This document shows, one piece after another, positions 12,348-25,600 of a stretch of 64,000 nt of DNA; position 1 is the first letter of the stretch; every line of letters starts with the position of its first letter. The stretch comes from Onchocerca lupi (taxonomy: Eukaryota; Nematoda; Chromadorea; Rhabditida; Onchocercidae): positions 29,318-93,317 of the forward strand of contig JAOVVO010000299.1 in the NCBI GenBank assembly GCA_028564675.1. The letters run 5' to 3'. A model generated the notes under the pieces. The model saw only the letters and a list, made by a program, of their open reading frames with translations, searched no databases and was not told the origin of the DNA. The position numbers and the translations under genes are program-made.

Positions 12348-15300
12348 TTATAAAGATTTCGTGAAATTTGCAGGGAATAAACCACGAACTCCATCAGATT
12401 GCTTTACACCAAACAACCATCCATCGTCGAGAAGATCCTCTTCACGGGCTTCTAGCACTGTTATTATTTCACCAGCGTCAAAAGTAAGTTCATCAGTGTC
12501 TTCAGCGGTATAGCGATGTGTTGCTCGAACTTTGTACAAAATCTGAAACATTTAATAAAATACTGGTATGAAATCATATATGAGAGATCAAATTAACCAA
12601 GGAACATATATGAATCTAGTAAAGCTGATTATGTTTCATTTCTTCTTTCAACTGGAGATAATCCAATCTTTCTTCCCTAAATTCAATCCTTTTGTGTAAT
12701 AAAATTTCAATTCGCTTCGAAGGCGATTATACATAACTACTACAATTCTTTAATTTTGCCCAATAAAGTCAAACCTCATGTTTTTACCGAATTCTTCCAT
12801 TTCTCATATTAAATTTTAACCTTACATCGTAAGACAATTCTTCAAATTGGTTTTATCAACCTAGCATCCTATTACTTATATCATTGTAAAAAAGAACACC
12901 TTTCGATCACCATTCGTTTCCTGACGATTTTCACCTTTCTGTGGTGAACGTGGTTCTGGATGTGGTTCTTTCTCTTTACCATTTTCACTGAATGGATTTT
13001 TTGCATTATCATCATCGTCATCATCAAATGGATTTAGTGAAGCTTTCGAGCCTTTTTCACCAGTATTACCAACATTTGATAATTTCTCCGACGACTTTTT
13101 GTCATTTCGCTTCTCAGAATCCGGAACAATTGCAGCAAGTGATGCGTCATTCAAAATCTGCAAAAATAAAACTTCATTGAGAGTATCACGAATTAAAGTG
13201 AGAATAAATCACACGGAAATTAGACAAAAAAAGTTCGAATAACAGTGGGACATCTTAGAAAATTCGAAAATAGTATGAGAGTTCCATTTTATAATTAATT
13301 ACTTCGTCTAACTGCATAATCCATAATTATAAGTGATATTCCATATTATGAGTAAAACATCCCTCCAATATGCTATTCACTATTAAAAATAACGAAAATT
13401 AAAGTTTTTTTCTCAGAAGATTTTTCAAGAAAGTTTCTTTCTTCAAGTTTTCTTCAAAGTTTTTTAATTGCAGATATATTATATCTACAATTACGATTAA
13501 AAAGAAGTCGTTCACATCTTCACTATTATTATAAGTAAAATAGAAACTTTTCAGCAACAGACGTAATGTATAGCAAAACTAAAAAAAGTAACGGATAATA
13601 TAAAGAACTGGTCTTTCGCTTAATTGTAATTAATAACACGACTACAAATCAGTTAATAAAAACCAAAACTTATAAGATTTGGACTTACCGGATACACTTT
13701 TTTTTCTACATTTTCATCATCATGTTGTTGAAAGTTAGATTTGTTCACAAGTGTTTCGGATGAGACATGGGGAGAGACCGATTGAGCTTCTCGCATTGGT
13801 ATCTCAGGTTTTTGTTGTGAAGAATCTTCAGTAGCAATCGACTGTTCGTCGATTGGGGTAGGCGCTACCGAATCTTCCGATGCATTTCGCGGAACACGAA
13901 GAGAATCGAATGAGTTTCCCAAATTATCCAGCACAGTAACAAGAGTTTTATTATTCTGTAATAGAAATCTAATGAAATTTTGGGGAATATACGTAATTGA
14001 TTCTAATTGTAGATTGGAGACTGACAAAATCCCCAGTCTAGTTCCGATAATAAAACTCTTACTCTGAGACTATTTTGTTCTTCTTTTCATCTACTTGACA
14101 GAACTGAAATCCCTAAAATAATAAAACTAAAAAAATTTTCATGTCTATTAAAAGAATTTTTTTTTTAAAGTTTCGCTAATAACTCATATTTAACACAGAG
14201 ATTTATTATAAGTAATGAAGTGAAACATGCTTCTTATATGGTACAAGATTATTAAATGATTAAATACAAATGAAAATATAAAATAATATATGCCGAATAT
14301 GTAATTAATTCTTCAAGTAGTTTTAATTTTTCACAAACATACCTTACCACATTCAGCATGATTGGTACTTTCAGCATTAAAAATTGTCTGAAGTGTATCA
14401 ACAAAAAATGTTATTCGGCTATCGTATGTGGCAGGTAATGCATCAACAAGTTCCTTATTTAAATCTTTATAGAGATTTTCTGCTTGTTGTAGATCTGCCA
14501 GTGCTTTCACCACTTTTGGATCATCATCGCCCTGGAAACAAAGATGAGTAACCATTTATCTAACAAGAATTAGATTATTAAGTGTTATTTATTCATATAC
14601 TCAGTTATATACAATCATTAGACTATAACAGTGACGATTAAATTATGTTAAAACAGAATGAATCCATAGGTTCAAGATTGTTCAAAATGATATTAGAGAT
14701 CACGAAAGTTGAACTATGTTGAATGCTAAAGGTTAACGAAGATTCATAACTGAAAGAACGATTAAACAAGAAGTATTACGCACAAGAAAACAATTAAACA
14801 GCAAATATTACGAATAAGAGAACGATTAAATAGGAAGTATTACAAACACTTTTCCGGAACAGATGCTTAGTTCTTTCGGCTCACAACAATGCTACTATTA
14901 CAGCATCAAACGATCCGAACTAATCAAGCGCTGTTTCGGAAATTTTCGCATTTTCTAAGATTTATCATTCTAATTTCGCTCTCAATTTAATAGCTTTTCA
15001 TTAGATGAAATATTAATTTGAATTGAAAAGAATATTCTTTATATCATAAGAAATTCTTCTTCGTTGCAATTACATATCTTCTATTACGAAAAATCAGAAT
15101 CTCAACATTTACCACACAAGAAAATGCATCTATTTACCTCTCTAACCTATTTGTATACATAAATAACGAATGAAACTAACTTTTTTAGAACTAGCTTTCA
15201 CGGTTGCATAATTGTTCCGCGCACTATCAAAATCAACAAGTTTCCTTCCTCGTTTCGCTACTTTAGCTTTTAAATCTGAAAATTGTGCCATATATGCATT

Positions 15301-16783
15301 CACCGAACCCATCACTTGGTCATTGACAATTTTCTCGAATTCATCCCATTGAAGATCCAGTGACTGTAATGTGATAAAATCAATAGCAAATTAGTAGTAA
15401 TTCTGAATTACGAATTGTTCGATATATTCAATTTAATATATACATCGTTATATTTACAATTTCAACAATAATAAGCGCTAATAACTCAAGCTGAAGATAT
15501 CGTAATGTTCAAGATTTTGTCATCAGAATTCTGCTGAGTTGTCCTGCGATTAGGCAATTAAATGCTATATATAACCTGAATATTGTACATTGTGTATAAT
15601 TTAGTCTGAAAATGAACAAGATCGAACGTTATCAGCTTTCTAAACAAGCTCAAAACATCAATATCAAATCATGCCCATTAATCTGTCCCATAATTTCACT
15701 TCCGTTCAGGTTACGAATAACTCCAAATGACAGGCAATAGTATATTTGCTTGCTGTAAGTCTTACGATATTCTATATCTTGACTTTATTCAATCAATTAT
15801 CAATCTCAAACTAATAAACTGTCAAAGTGGTTCATTGGGAGAACTGCAGAACATTATATGATTTGCACAGCATTTTGTGAAGAAAATGTGTGTTTAAAAA
15901 TTGTTCGCGTCAATTTGAAAATTTATAAATTTAACTTATAGATGTGTATATTTAAATAACATTTTAGAGTGGCGCTTGGATAATTTTACTTCACATAATG
16001 CAATAAAATGCTTAAAAAAGAAAAAAAAAATAAAGGATTCAGTCCGTATTCGTGATATGTTTTTATCAGAATTATGATAGTTAAGGAAAAGTTTTCTATA
16101 CGAATAATAAAATTATTTCATTACTTGTGTAATGGCACATAAATGTTCACGATCCGGCCACTCGGCTTCGTAAAGTTCTCGTATTGTCTCGCGAAACGTC
16201 TTCTGAGCTTGAATCATTGTTCGTAATGCTATACCGTATGCTTTCAAATCACGATATAATCTTTCACATGCTTTGCTCTGTTTCACCAAATTTGCAGCAT
16301 GTTGATCGAATACATCATCCTGTGTTGCTTTCGCTTTTCCAAGTCCTTCTAATAACTAAAATAATTGGATTAGTTCTTCCCACAACTGATGATTTCGTTT
16401 AAAAATGCTGAAGTTTGAATACAAAAATATCACAAAGCCATCAATATAGGATAACCTGATCCTTCTGCCAAATATGACATTAAATTATTCGGTATTCGTG
16501 GTGAACTTTATAATGCAAACTAGCAGAAATATTTACTCAATATATCCAGTTAATCAATTTTAAATTGATTTAAATACAGTTTTTAATTCCGATACTTCAA
16601 ATTCTTTCCAAATCCATTATTAAATAAATAAAAACTCCAAATGTCAAATATTCGAAACCCTGACAAACATGTTTAATATTTATCTGTAAAACGAAAAAAA
16701 AAAAAAAAATTGGAGCGAAATTAAACCTTTTCTTTCGCTCGTGCAGTTTGTTTTTTAAGTTGTTTACTGAATAAATCACTCAT
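12348..16783 (-). CDS. amph-1: Amphiphysin/BIN1 orthologue (BAR-SH3), 459 aa
   Basis: Seven exons on the minus strand, all phase 0: 16783-16727, 16355-16125, 15363-15181, 14531-14343, 13955-13689, 13157-12900 and 12542-12348. The protein starts MSDLFSKQLKKQTARAKEK, the amphipathic N-BAR helix. LLEGLGKAKATQDDVFDQ follows, a hallmark of amphiphysins, and the BAR domain covers residues about 1-230. The middle (230-395) is acidic and low in complexity, with two NPF motifs beside an Asp run (NPFDDD and NPFSEN). An SH3 domain with ALYDY-like and WLFG elements fills residues about 395-459. The family senses and bends membranes. In C. elegans AMPH-1 works with the EH-domain ATPase RME-1 in endocytic recycling through NPF motifs, which are present here. 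The first ATG fits the family N-terminus exactly. Confidence 0.95.
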
Positions 16784-17529
16784 CTCTTGCTTCGTCTTGC
16801 GTATAATTATTTCAAATCCAAATTAAACAATCATACACACTTGATGGTCTTGGAAGCTTGAAAACTAAAATTATTTTATACAGTAAGAAAAATTTGAAAA
16901 AAAAAATCGAAAAAGAAAATGTTTCGAAAAAAAAAAAATCGAAAAAAGAAAATGTTTCTCTTCTCGTTATTTATCCCCATTCTTCTCCATCCTCTTCATT
17001 TTCAAAATTAATTGCAAATCAAAAGGTCAAATACATACCCTATGTATCAGATGTATGTACAATTCAATGAAATGAAATGAAATGAACGAACGAAAATAAT
17101 GAAATGAATATGCCAATGGAACAGCAACTAATAGACTGTTTTGATCCAATTGTTTAAGAACCAAACTACCAATCAATTATGTCAAATACGTACATAGTTC
17201 AAACTATTGCTGTTTCACGAAGTTTACACGTATCTTAAACTATATTATACCATCATTCTATTTCCAAACTGGTTCACCACTAAACCACGTACATATCAAT
17301 AACAAATTAAACAACATCATTACTACTTCACAATAAGTCTTTTCTTAATAGTTTATCTTTTCCTAGCGCAACAGTCCTACTAGTTATTCCTAAAACATAT
17401 ATATGAATTCCACTATGAGGATTTCTTCATAATATGCTCAAATATTCCCGCAAAGATGCTGATGGTAATTTGATGCGATATAATAGTTAAATAAGGAAAG
17501 TAATAATAATAATTGATTCAACTAAAGAA

Positions 17530-18035
17530 ATAATTTTTCAAACAATCTACATAAGTAAAAATGTAAATATTCGTTGTGTTCTTCACCAACTGCTTTGAAA
17601 TTTTGACACAACATTGCATTGGAATAGGGCCTGTTTCTACATGAATATAATTTTTTTTTTTTTATCTCTTTCAAGAATAAACATGTTTCCCGCCAAAATG
17701 TTCCCATTAACAGATAAACAAAGCGAAGTCAGCAAATCATTAATTCACTGCTAGATAATGGTGGACGAATAATCTATATAAATAAAAATATAAATTTTCG
17801 TTGAGGATTCTAACACAACGTTTCAAGTTCTTCACTGATTGATTTGAAATTTTGAAACAACGGTGCATTTGAATAGGAGCATGTTTTTATTTAGATATAA
17901 CTACTTTTCTTTTTTTAGCTGTCATACCTGTGACTGAGATAGTACCATAGGTGAGTTGGTAAAAATAAGTGAGTGAAATTTTTATTGTATAGACTAGGTG
18001 GACGGCCAAGCTCGGCATGGCCGTACAATTAAATT
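17530..18035. mobile_element. Possible small non-autonomous Helitron-like element
   Basis: Two related blocks of about 110 bases occur in direct orientation at 17541-17650 and 17770-17890. Each opens with an ATCTAYATAARTAAAAAT-like sequence, followed by a TTCGTT block and a GAAATTTTGAxACAAC block. About 110 bases further, 18002-18024 forms a perfect 7-bp stem (ACGGCCA/TGGCCGT) with a 9-base GC-rich loop. Helitrons often have a TATATAAATAAAAAT-like 5' region and a short GC-rich hairpin near the 3' end. The expected terminal TC and CTRR were not found in clear form, so this is a tentative call. No coding capacity is visible. Confidence 0.35.
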
Positions 18036-18314
18036 TTAATAAAAAAGGAAGAATAAGAAATTGAAACGTCGATCATTCGGTAATAAATATTGCAATTTTG
18101 ATTAAATTATAAGTCTCAAGTCGTAAGTTACTATCATACAGAATCTTTTCAGCGTTTGACAACATCGAGCATTTAGAAATTCATTTCAATCACAACCATA
18201 ATTTTTGGATCTCACACCAACTATAATTATTCGTCCAATCATTGCTAATCTCCGGATCTTAATGCATTTTATAAATAATTCCTTCCAGCCAAAATTAAAC
18301 TACATTTCTGGTAC

Positions 18315-18494
18315 CTTGACGGCAAATCGCATAGCTTCCGGCGAATAATCATAAAATTCTGAATGCCAGTTAGCAATTTCTGACTTCAAATCAAAATTAT
18401 GATCAAAACCGAGTTTTATGGCGATTTTTAAGAAGTAATAAAAAAAATGACAGAAGAAATCGCTGGAAGCTGTGCAAAACAATAAAATCATCAA
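18315..18494 (-). other. Candidate isolated exon, unassigned
   Basis: On the minus strand a 60-codon open stretch ends with WHSEFYDYSPEAMRFAVK followed by a possible GTACCA donor. The last 25 codons look protein-like in composition and are less AT-rich than the surroundings. I could not link it to amph-1 downstream or to another gene, and I recognise no family. It could be an exon of a missed small gene or chance. Confidence 0.2.
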
Positions 18495-20070
18495 AACAGA
18501 ACCTCATCAAAGCATCTTAAGATAATAAAGAAATCTAAGGTTTACAATTAATTAATCCTACTTTCTACTGTTATCATGATTTTATAGTAGTAGAACCTTG
18601 CATGAAAATGTAAAAATTATGTCGATAACTATCTACACCTAGAAATAATTATGTATTACAATCAACTATGTCTAGTTTCCTATGTTGTCAGTAGTAAAAA
18701 AAAAATGTCGCTAAAAGTGATAAGAAATATAACTGACAGCAGCAGAATAATTGCTCCTATGCAACATTATCTTAAATCTTTTTTTATTTGATAACGAATG
18801 AAAAACGTGACGAAAATAATGATTTTGGTAATTTCTGATCAGAAAATAATAGATGGGATAATGTGGCATAGAATTATTTGCATAAATTGGAAATTACAGT
18901 ACTTTTACTAATATCCTTCATACTACTCAAACATGAAGTAGCAGAATGAAAAATACCATGAGTAAAATAGAAGAATATAAAATAGTAGAATAGTAGAATA
19001 TCGTCAGCATTATTTGGCAATACTTCTATGGAAAAATCTCAAAGTGCAAAAATGCTAAAATTACAAATATTCAGATATCTGAGAATAGTTTCATTGAGTC
19101 ATAAATCTTATCAAACTTTTCTCAGTCCTATTTCTTCATTTCTTTCGAACGATTCAATAGTTTGTTCCTCATTTTTTCTTTTTTTTTTTTTCTTTTTTTG
19201 TATATAATTTATCGGAAATTAACCATCAACCGAAAAATTACAACAAAAAATTTGATAAATGGATAAGTCATTTACCTAAAAGTATTACTTACCATTGCGG
19301 GAATAGAATCTATCGTACAATTACACGATTTTCTATTTGATTAAATAGGAGAATAGTCCATTTTACATACACTTGAAAGGAATAAAAATGGAAAAAAAAA
19401 AAAAATTTCTTAATCTTCTTTTTCTCTCTTTTCCTTTCTTATATAGAAAATATTAATTAAAGAGCATACATTATATGTTATACGATATGATGATTCACAT
19501 GATCGTATGATCCAATGTCAAATTGATTGACAACTACCTATGCATACATTTGATCAATAAAAATGAAGTAATTTTTATTCATTCATTAATCTATCTATTG
19601 ATTTTAACTATTCATTAATTTACCTATTATAATAGATAATTTGGTAAAAAAAAAAAAAAAAAAAAGAAAATTATGATAAGAGCATGAATTATTTTAGAAT
19701 GAACGATATTATTAGTGCTGAGATTTAATCTAACCTTGAACTTCTAGTAAAATTAAAAGAATTGAAGATATTTGTGAGGAGGAGAATTTTTTAATTATAT
19801 AGATAATTTATAAAAAACTATATTATTCTTATGATTAATCAATTTCATATCATTGAATTTGGTTCAAATATCAATGAACAACAACAACAACAAGAACAAC
19901 ATCACAAAATCTAATTCAAATCAACAATCAATGCAACATCAAACTCATCTACAGCACAACGTCACCCAACAACCTTATTTCATCTTAAAAAGAAAGCTCA
20001 ATATTTGCACCAAACATTTCAATTCGATCCTTCTTCGCCCAATGTGCAGATGTATTCACAAATATATTTG

Positions 20071-20143
20071 CACATACACACATACACACATACATACATA
20101 CATACATACATACATACACATACACAAACATGCATACAAATAC
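20071..20143. repeat. CATA/CACA microsatellite
   Basis: A tract of CATACACA and CATA units runs for about 70 bases. A 100-codon plus-strand frame spans it only because the repeat lacks stops in that frame. Confidence 0.9.
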
Positions 20144-20887
20144 ATTTTAAGGTAGGATAGTTTAGAATTTTAGTTTTAAATTCATCAAAAAGTAAGTTGT
20201 TCTATTACCCGATCTTAAATAATTTTTTTTTTTTTCTTCATCTCCTTAATTCAATCATTCCATCTGTTTAGTCCAATCTTAGTGATAATTTAACTAATAA
20301 ATCTGAAATTTAAATTTTTAGAATTAAAAATTTAAATCTTCAGAATTTTTAGAAATTAAAGAAAAAAATAACTTTTGTAATGGTATAGAAATACTATTTT
20401 AATAAAGACGTATTTCAATAACAATTATCAATCAATGAGTTATCAAATTTTAATCAATTTTTATAGATCGTTATTTTTAAAATTTTACTTCTACATCGTT
20501 CATTTAATATTTCTACTTTTTCCTTTCTTTAACATTCTACTTGACTTCTGTCGATAAGGAATTATGTTACGGTAACTTAAATAGGCTATTGAGATTATAA
20601 AATAAATCTTGAAAGATAACAATTATAGTGTAAAGTAAAAATAAAGAACAGAGAAGAATGTTATATCTACTAAGCCAATCTTATTTTCCCCAATTCTCAT
20701 TCTATCTTCAGGATAATCTTGGCTTCCTACAGGTAATGCTTATCAGGATAATTTTGTGCCCTGAATGTAACAACAATAAATGAGTAATTTTCAGATCTAC
20801 TTTCTAACAAAAGATGTTGCCTTCATCTCCTTTTTTTTTCTTTTTTTTTTAAACAGTTTAGTTTTCATAAGTCACAGTAAAGCATTG

Positions 20888-20918
<31 letters not shown>

Positions 20919-21731
20919 TTTTGAATGCGATATTTTGATTGTGTTATTTGAAAAAGTAAAACTGTTAGTCTTAAATCAAACGAAAGTTTTTTTTATGAAA
21001 ACAACATCTTAAATTCGATAAGATTATCTTGTAGCCTAAGACAATTATTTCGAATCAGATTAATCGTTAAAATATTACTACGGAAATTATATGATATATA
21101 TAGTCGAATCTTACAATTCAATATTTGAATCTCAAACTTAAAATTGGACTGAAAAAAACTATTACATTTTCAACTATTAGTATAAATTATTATTGATAAT
21201 CGCTTGCGAAAACGATGCACATTTATGCACAGAAATAGATAGACGTCCTGAATGCAACGATCAAAATACATATTTTTTTTATTATAAGTGAGGTAAAAGT
21301 TTCAAAATAATGTCAAACAAGGATTACATCCGGTAAAGTCTTTCAGAATTTAAAACTTCAATTTCTCATAAGTTTAACAAGGAAAAAATTTGACGGAAAA
21401 TTCGCTAGCAATAATCATAAGAGGTTAAAAATAAAAGAAAAAACTAGTGAAACGACATAACTTGAAACAATGTATAACAATGGAAAAAATTCGTACTGAA
21501 ACGAAACATTACATATTAAAACTATATATTTAATTCATGAAGTAAGACTGCTTACATAGACTGATTATTATCAATGAAAAATTAAGGAGAAAGAAGCTTC
21601 CAAACTCTGCAATATTTTCCTCTATTATTCATATTTTCGTCTGCAACTTTGATTATTCAAAACACCTGGCGGGAGAAATTCTGGAATTTCCAACATCATT
21701 TTCTAAATAGATTCGAACTTAATGTTAAATC

Positions 21732-21764
<33 letters not shown>

Positions 21765-22165
21765 AATTAAATGAGATCCAGATGGTTCTAAACATGGTGA
21801 AAAATCAATAGTGTTAACATATATAGCGTCAAACAATATGAAATAAAACGAAATGGCAATAATCGAAAAAGTAAAAGTGCTTGTCGGAAATGCTGACAAA
21901 TGCTAACAAGAGCTGAAATTTTTGGAAGAAAATCTATTTCCGATTAAAACATCGAGAACGAATCTACCAGAACATATAATATATGCAAAACTAATTATGT
22001 GACAAGAATGTTATATTAATCGTAAACTAAAACCCCAACCAACACACAATGATAAGAAAAAATGTTTGCGTAAATAAAATGAAAAAAAGAAACAAAAAAG
22101 AAACTGAACAAAGTAAAAGATGAAATGGTCAATGATAAAAATGAACTTGATAGACTAAGATAAAA

Positions 22166-22200
<35 letters not shown>

Positions 22201-22613
22201 TATTCTTGTGCATAAACAAGATTGGCATTTGAATTAAATATTGTATGTGAAAACTTTGATCATGTGATCCTCGGGAAACTGCGAAACATAAGAGAGAAAA
22301 TTTTGATCCAGAAAGAAAACAAAACAAGAATATTAACAACAAAAATATTAACTTGCATTGAAATTACAAAGCTTATCGATATTTGGAGCAATATTTTCAC
22401 TCATAATTGTGATGTATAAAATATAAAGAAAAACAAACGTGGAATTTTGTAAGTTTCAGTGGAAAACACTTGGAGACAAGTTAATTAATTGACGTGCTTT
22501 AGTTATAAAAATTTAATGGATCTCTCAATCTTTTGAAAATTAACATGCTATGATTACATGATGAATTAACCTGGATGATCGGTACATAAAAAAACACACG
22601 CAGATATTATGTT

Positions 22614-25600
22614 TTATGAGCTCCAAACACGTCGCTGATATTCCGGTGGTGCCACTTCGTAATCCGTTTCAATATCGAAAAATTTATGACGATTAACTTC
22701 CAGGAATTTCAAAAAATTTTGTATCTGGTTCACAATAGCTTCAATTGTTCGATCACTCCAATTTGTTAATCTGTAACATGATAACACTGCGAGGTTATAA
22801 ATTCTTCTTTGGAAGATAAACGGTTAAAAAAGTAAGATATGTCTACTTACCAAATAATGTATACTAAATTTATGCCAATATTTGCGTTTCAAGTTACTCA
22901 TATAACGCCAGTAAGATACTTTAAGTAAGATATTTTAAAGCTAGAAGTCAGCATAAAAAAGCCTGACTGTGATATTTTATCACTATGTCTGTGGAAATTC
23001 GTTGTATAAGAAATTTCAAATTGATTCTATTTTTTAAAAATTCTATATTAATCATGTGACTCTTTATTTATATATCCTGATATCGATTTTGGCAAAAAAA
23101 AAAAAATTCTTTTTTGCATTCTGTCATGAAAGTGACAAAAAAACTGAAATGCGAAATAAAGCTTAACACTTCGAAATCCCCAATCATTATTAAACAAATG
23201 TTACAATTGCCACGCCCTTTTCTTTTCCTTTCTCTGAGTCCCATAATTCGAAATAGTCATGATCAACAAATTCTAACATGAAATTGAATTGAAATTAATA
23301 TCGACATAAACTTACCCCAACATATGACCAAAACGAACGAATAAACGAAGAAGATGAATAAAACCATAGTATTCTGAAGGCTTAAATTTGTCACAGTCAT
23401 CCGTAAGCGAATCTATAATAAAATGAATAATGAATGAATAAAAAATAGGATAATTCAGCTTCGAATAATTTAAATTAAGTTGAGTTTTTCATACATTTAC
23501 AAAAATCAATTAGTTATGTGACAGAAAATAATCATACCATCACCATCAGTCACGTCATTGCTACGTTTTTTCTTTGCATCTTTTGTTCCTTCCTAAAATT
23601 AATTTTGTTCAACAAACGTAAATTGTCAATCCAACAAAATTTCCGCTATACCATTTAATTTTCATTTATGTAGCAGAAATATCTGTTTATTGCTTGGATA
23701 AAAAATATAATGAGATGCTGTAATATAAACGATGGATATATTGTTCCAAGAGAAGAAATTTGTAACAGAAAATCTACTGAATTCTGATTCAGGTTAGTCA
23801 AAATTTATTTTTCATATTTTCGGCAATTTTAGGCAAAACTTTAAATTTCTGATCCTCTAAATTCGAAGCCAAAACTTGCATTTCTTAACTGATGCTAAAG
23901 TATGACATCAAATTAAAATATATTTACAAACAGTTCTGGAATAGAAAAATTTTTCTACTGACTGCACCACCTTATGAACATCAGAATGGAAAAATTATAC
24001 CTGTTTAGTTTTATGCTGAGCAAGGAGATCGGCATATTGAGGTCGCTCAAATTTGTACAATAACTGTAATCCCAATGAATTGTTAAAGTAATCCTGGAAA
24101 AATACAAATAATGATATATACCTAATGATTCGTAAAAAGGATAAAAGCAATTAAAATCTCACTCTTAAAACATAGTAATTCTAACCAAGAAAAGAAAACA
24201 AAAACAACGCAGTGAAAAAATGCTTGGTTCTTAAAAAAAGATTTAAATCCCACTGAAAAAAATTGTGAAGCAATCCTCGAGAGAAGTGCAAGGCATAAAA
24301 AATGCAATAAATTGAGAACATATACTCACAAAAAAAAAGAAAAGGAAAGAAAAGATTAGGTAACCTGTATACCATAACTGCTTTCAACCAAAGTAACTAC
24401 CATAGAATTCAGTTGTGTATCATCACTTCCAAATTCAAATATTAAAGTATCTTTCGCTTCTACACATGTACCCATATAATCCGCATACTATAACAACAGG
24501 AACAAGATCAATCATACTTTCGATATTAGAATATTCATTTAAATACTTATCGATTCAAAATCCAAATAATGCTAAATAAAAAAAAAAATCCAAATATCGA
24601 TTCAAAATCCAAATAATGCTAAATACTAACTGAATCGATCATTAAGTAATTTAATCAGTTATTCTTTTATAAAATAGTTTTCATAAGATCCAAAGAAAAG
24701 AAAAATCTATTTTTTTTTCCTATAGCCTACTCTGTTGATCAATAAATTAATTCAGCCGATTTTCGATTTACATTTAACTTAACAGCAGAAATGATACATA
24801 TTTTCGATTTATATTTAATCAGAAATGATGCATATTATCAGGATGACCATCATCTCTTATCGAAACAGAATAGCAGCAAAGATATACTTAAGCAACTTCA
24901 TTCAGTCTTAAGATAATATAAGTATCATTTTTGTTCTTCAGCGACAAATAAAGTCATTGGCTATAGATAAGCTATTGATTTATAATAATGAGAGTTAGTC
25001 TGTCAAAGTAAAAAGTTTGGAAAAATAAGGTTTTTCCTTCTGAAGAAGCATGATATCCTACTTTATATTATGTGTTCATGCGACGTATTAAAAAGTCTTG
25101 ATCATTTCTTATCTTTCTACAGTTAAAAGTTAATTGATCTAACCTGACGAACAATTGCAGCTACTGTATGGCGAGCCGGAAGTCGTGGAAGATACATTTG
25201 ACGATTAACCATGTCGTGATCATCTACCAGAATGTCCTTCAATACTGAAGGTATCTAAAATTAAAACAGAATCCATAAAAACTCAAAAGTATAAACATCG
25301 CAAAGTACCTGATAAACTTAAGTGATTCAACCACGATATAAAATATGAGCTGATATATGGAACAAGTGATTGCAATATTCCTACAAACTATTCCAGTAAA
25401 TATGACAATGGCATTCCTTAATTATACTTTAACTGAAATTATTAGTATCATCTTGATGATCATATAATTTTTTAAAAGCAACATTCCTCATTTCTCAGAT
25501 TATTATGGCGTAAAGACAAAAACAAAAATGACGGATACTTTCAGAACTGAAGAGTTTCTTTTTTTTTTATTCCTCCTCTCCTTATACAAATGAAAAATGA

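Larger units (their letters stand above)
16784..22613. other. Long intergenic region between amph-1 and mrg-1
   Basis: About 5.8 kb with no convincing gene. It holds the amph-1 upstream region, the Helitron-like repeats at 17530-18035, one candidate exon at 18315-18494 and a CATA microsatellite at 20071-20143. Several homopolymer A-runs occur, for example near 20888-20916, 21735-21763 and 22171-22197. Reading frames here are short and of low complexity. Confidence 0.5.

Noticed and set aside
19853..20155. 100-codon plus-strand frame
   Set aside because: It owes its length to AAC/CAA and CATA repeats that lack stops in that frame.
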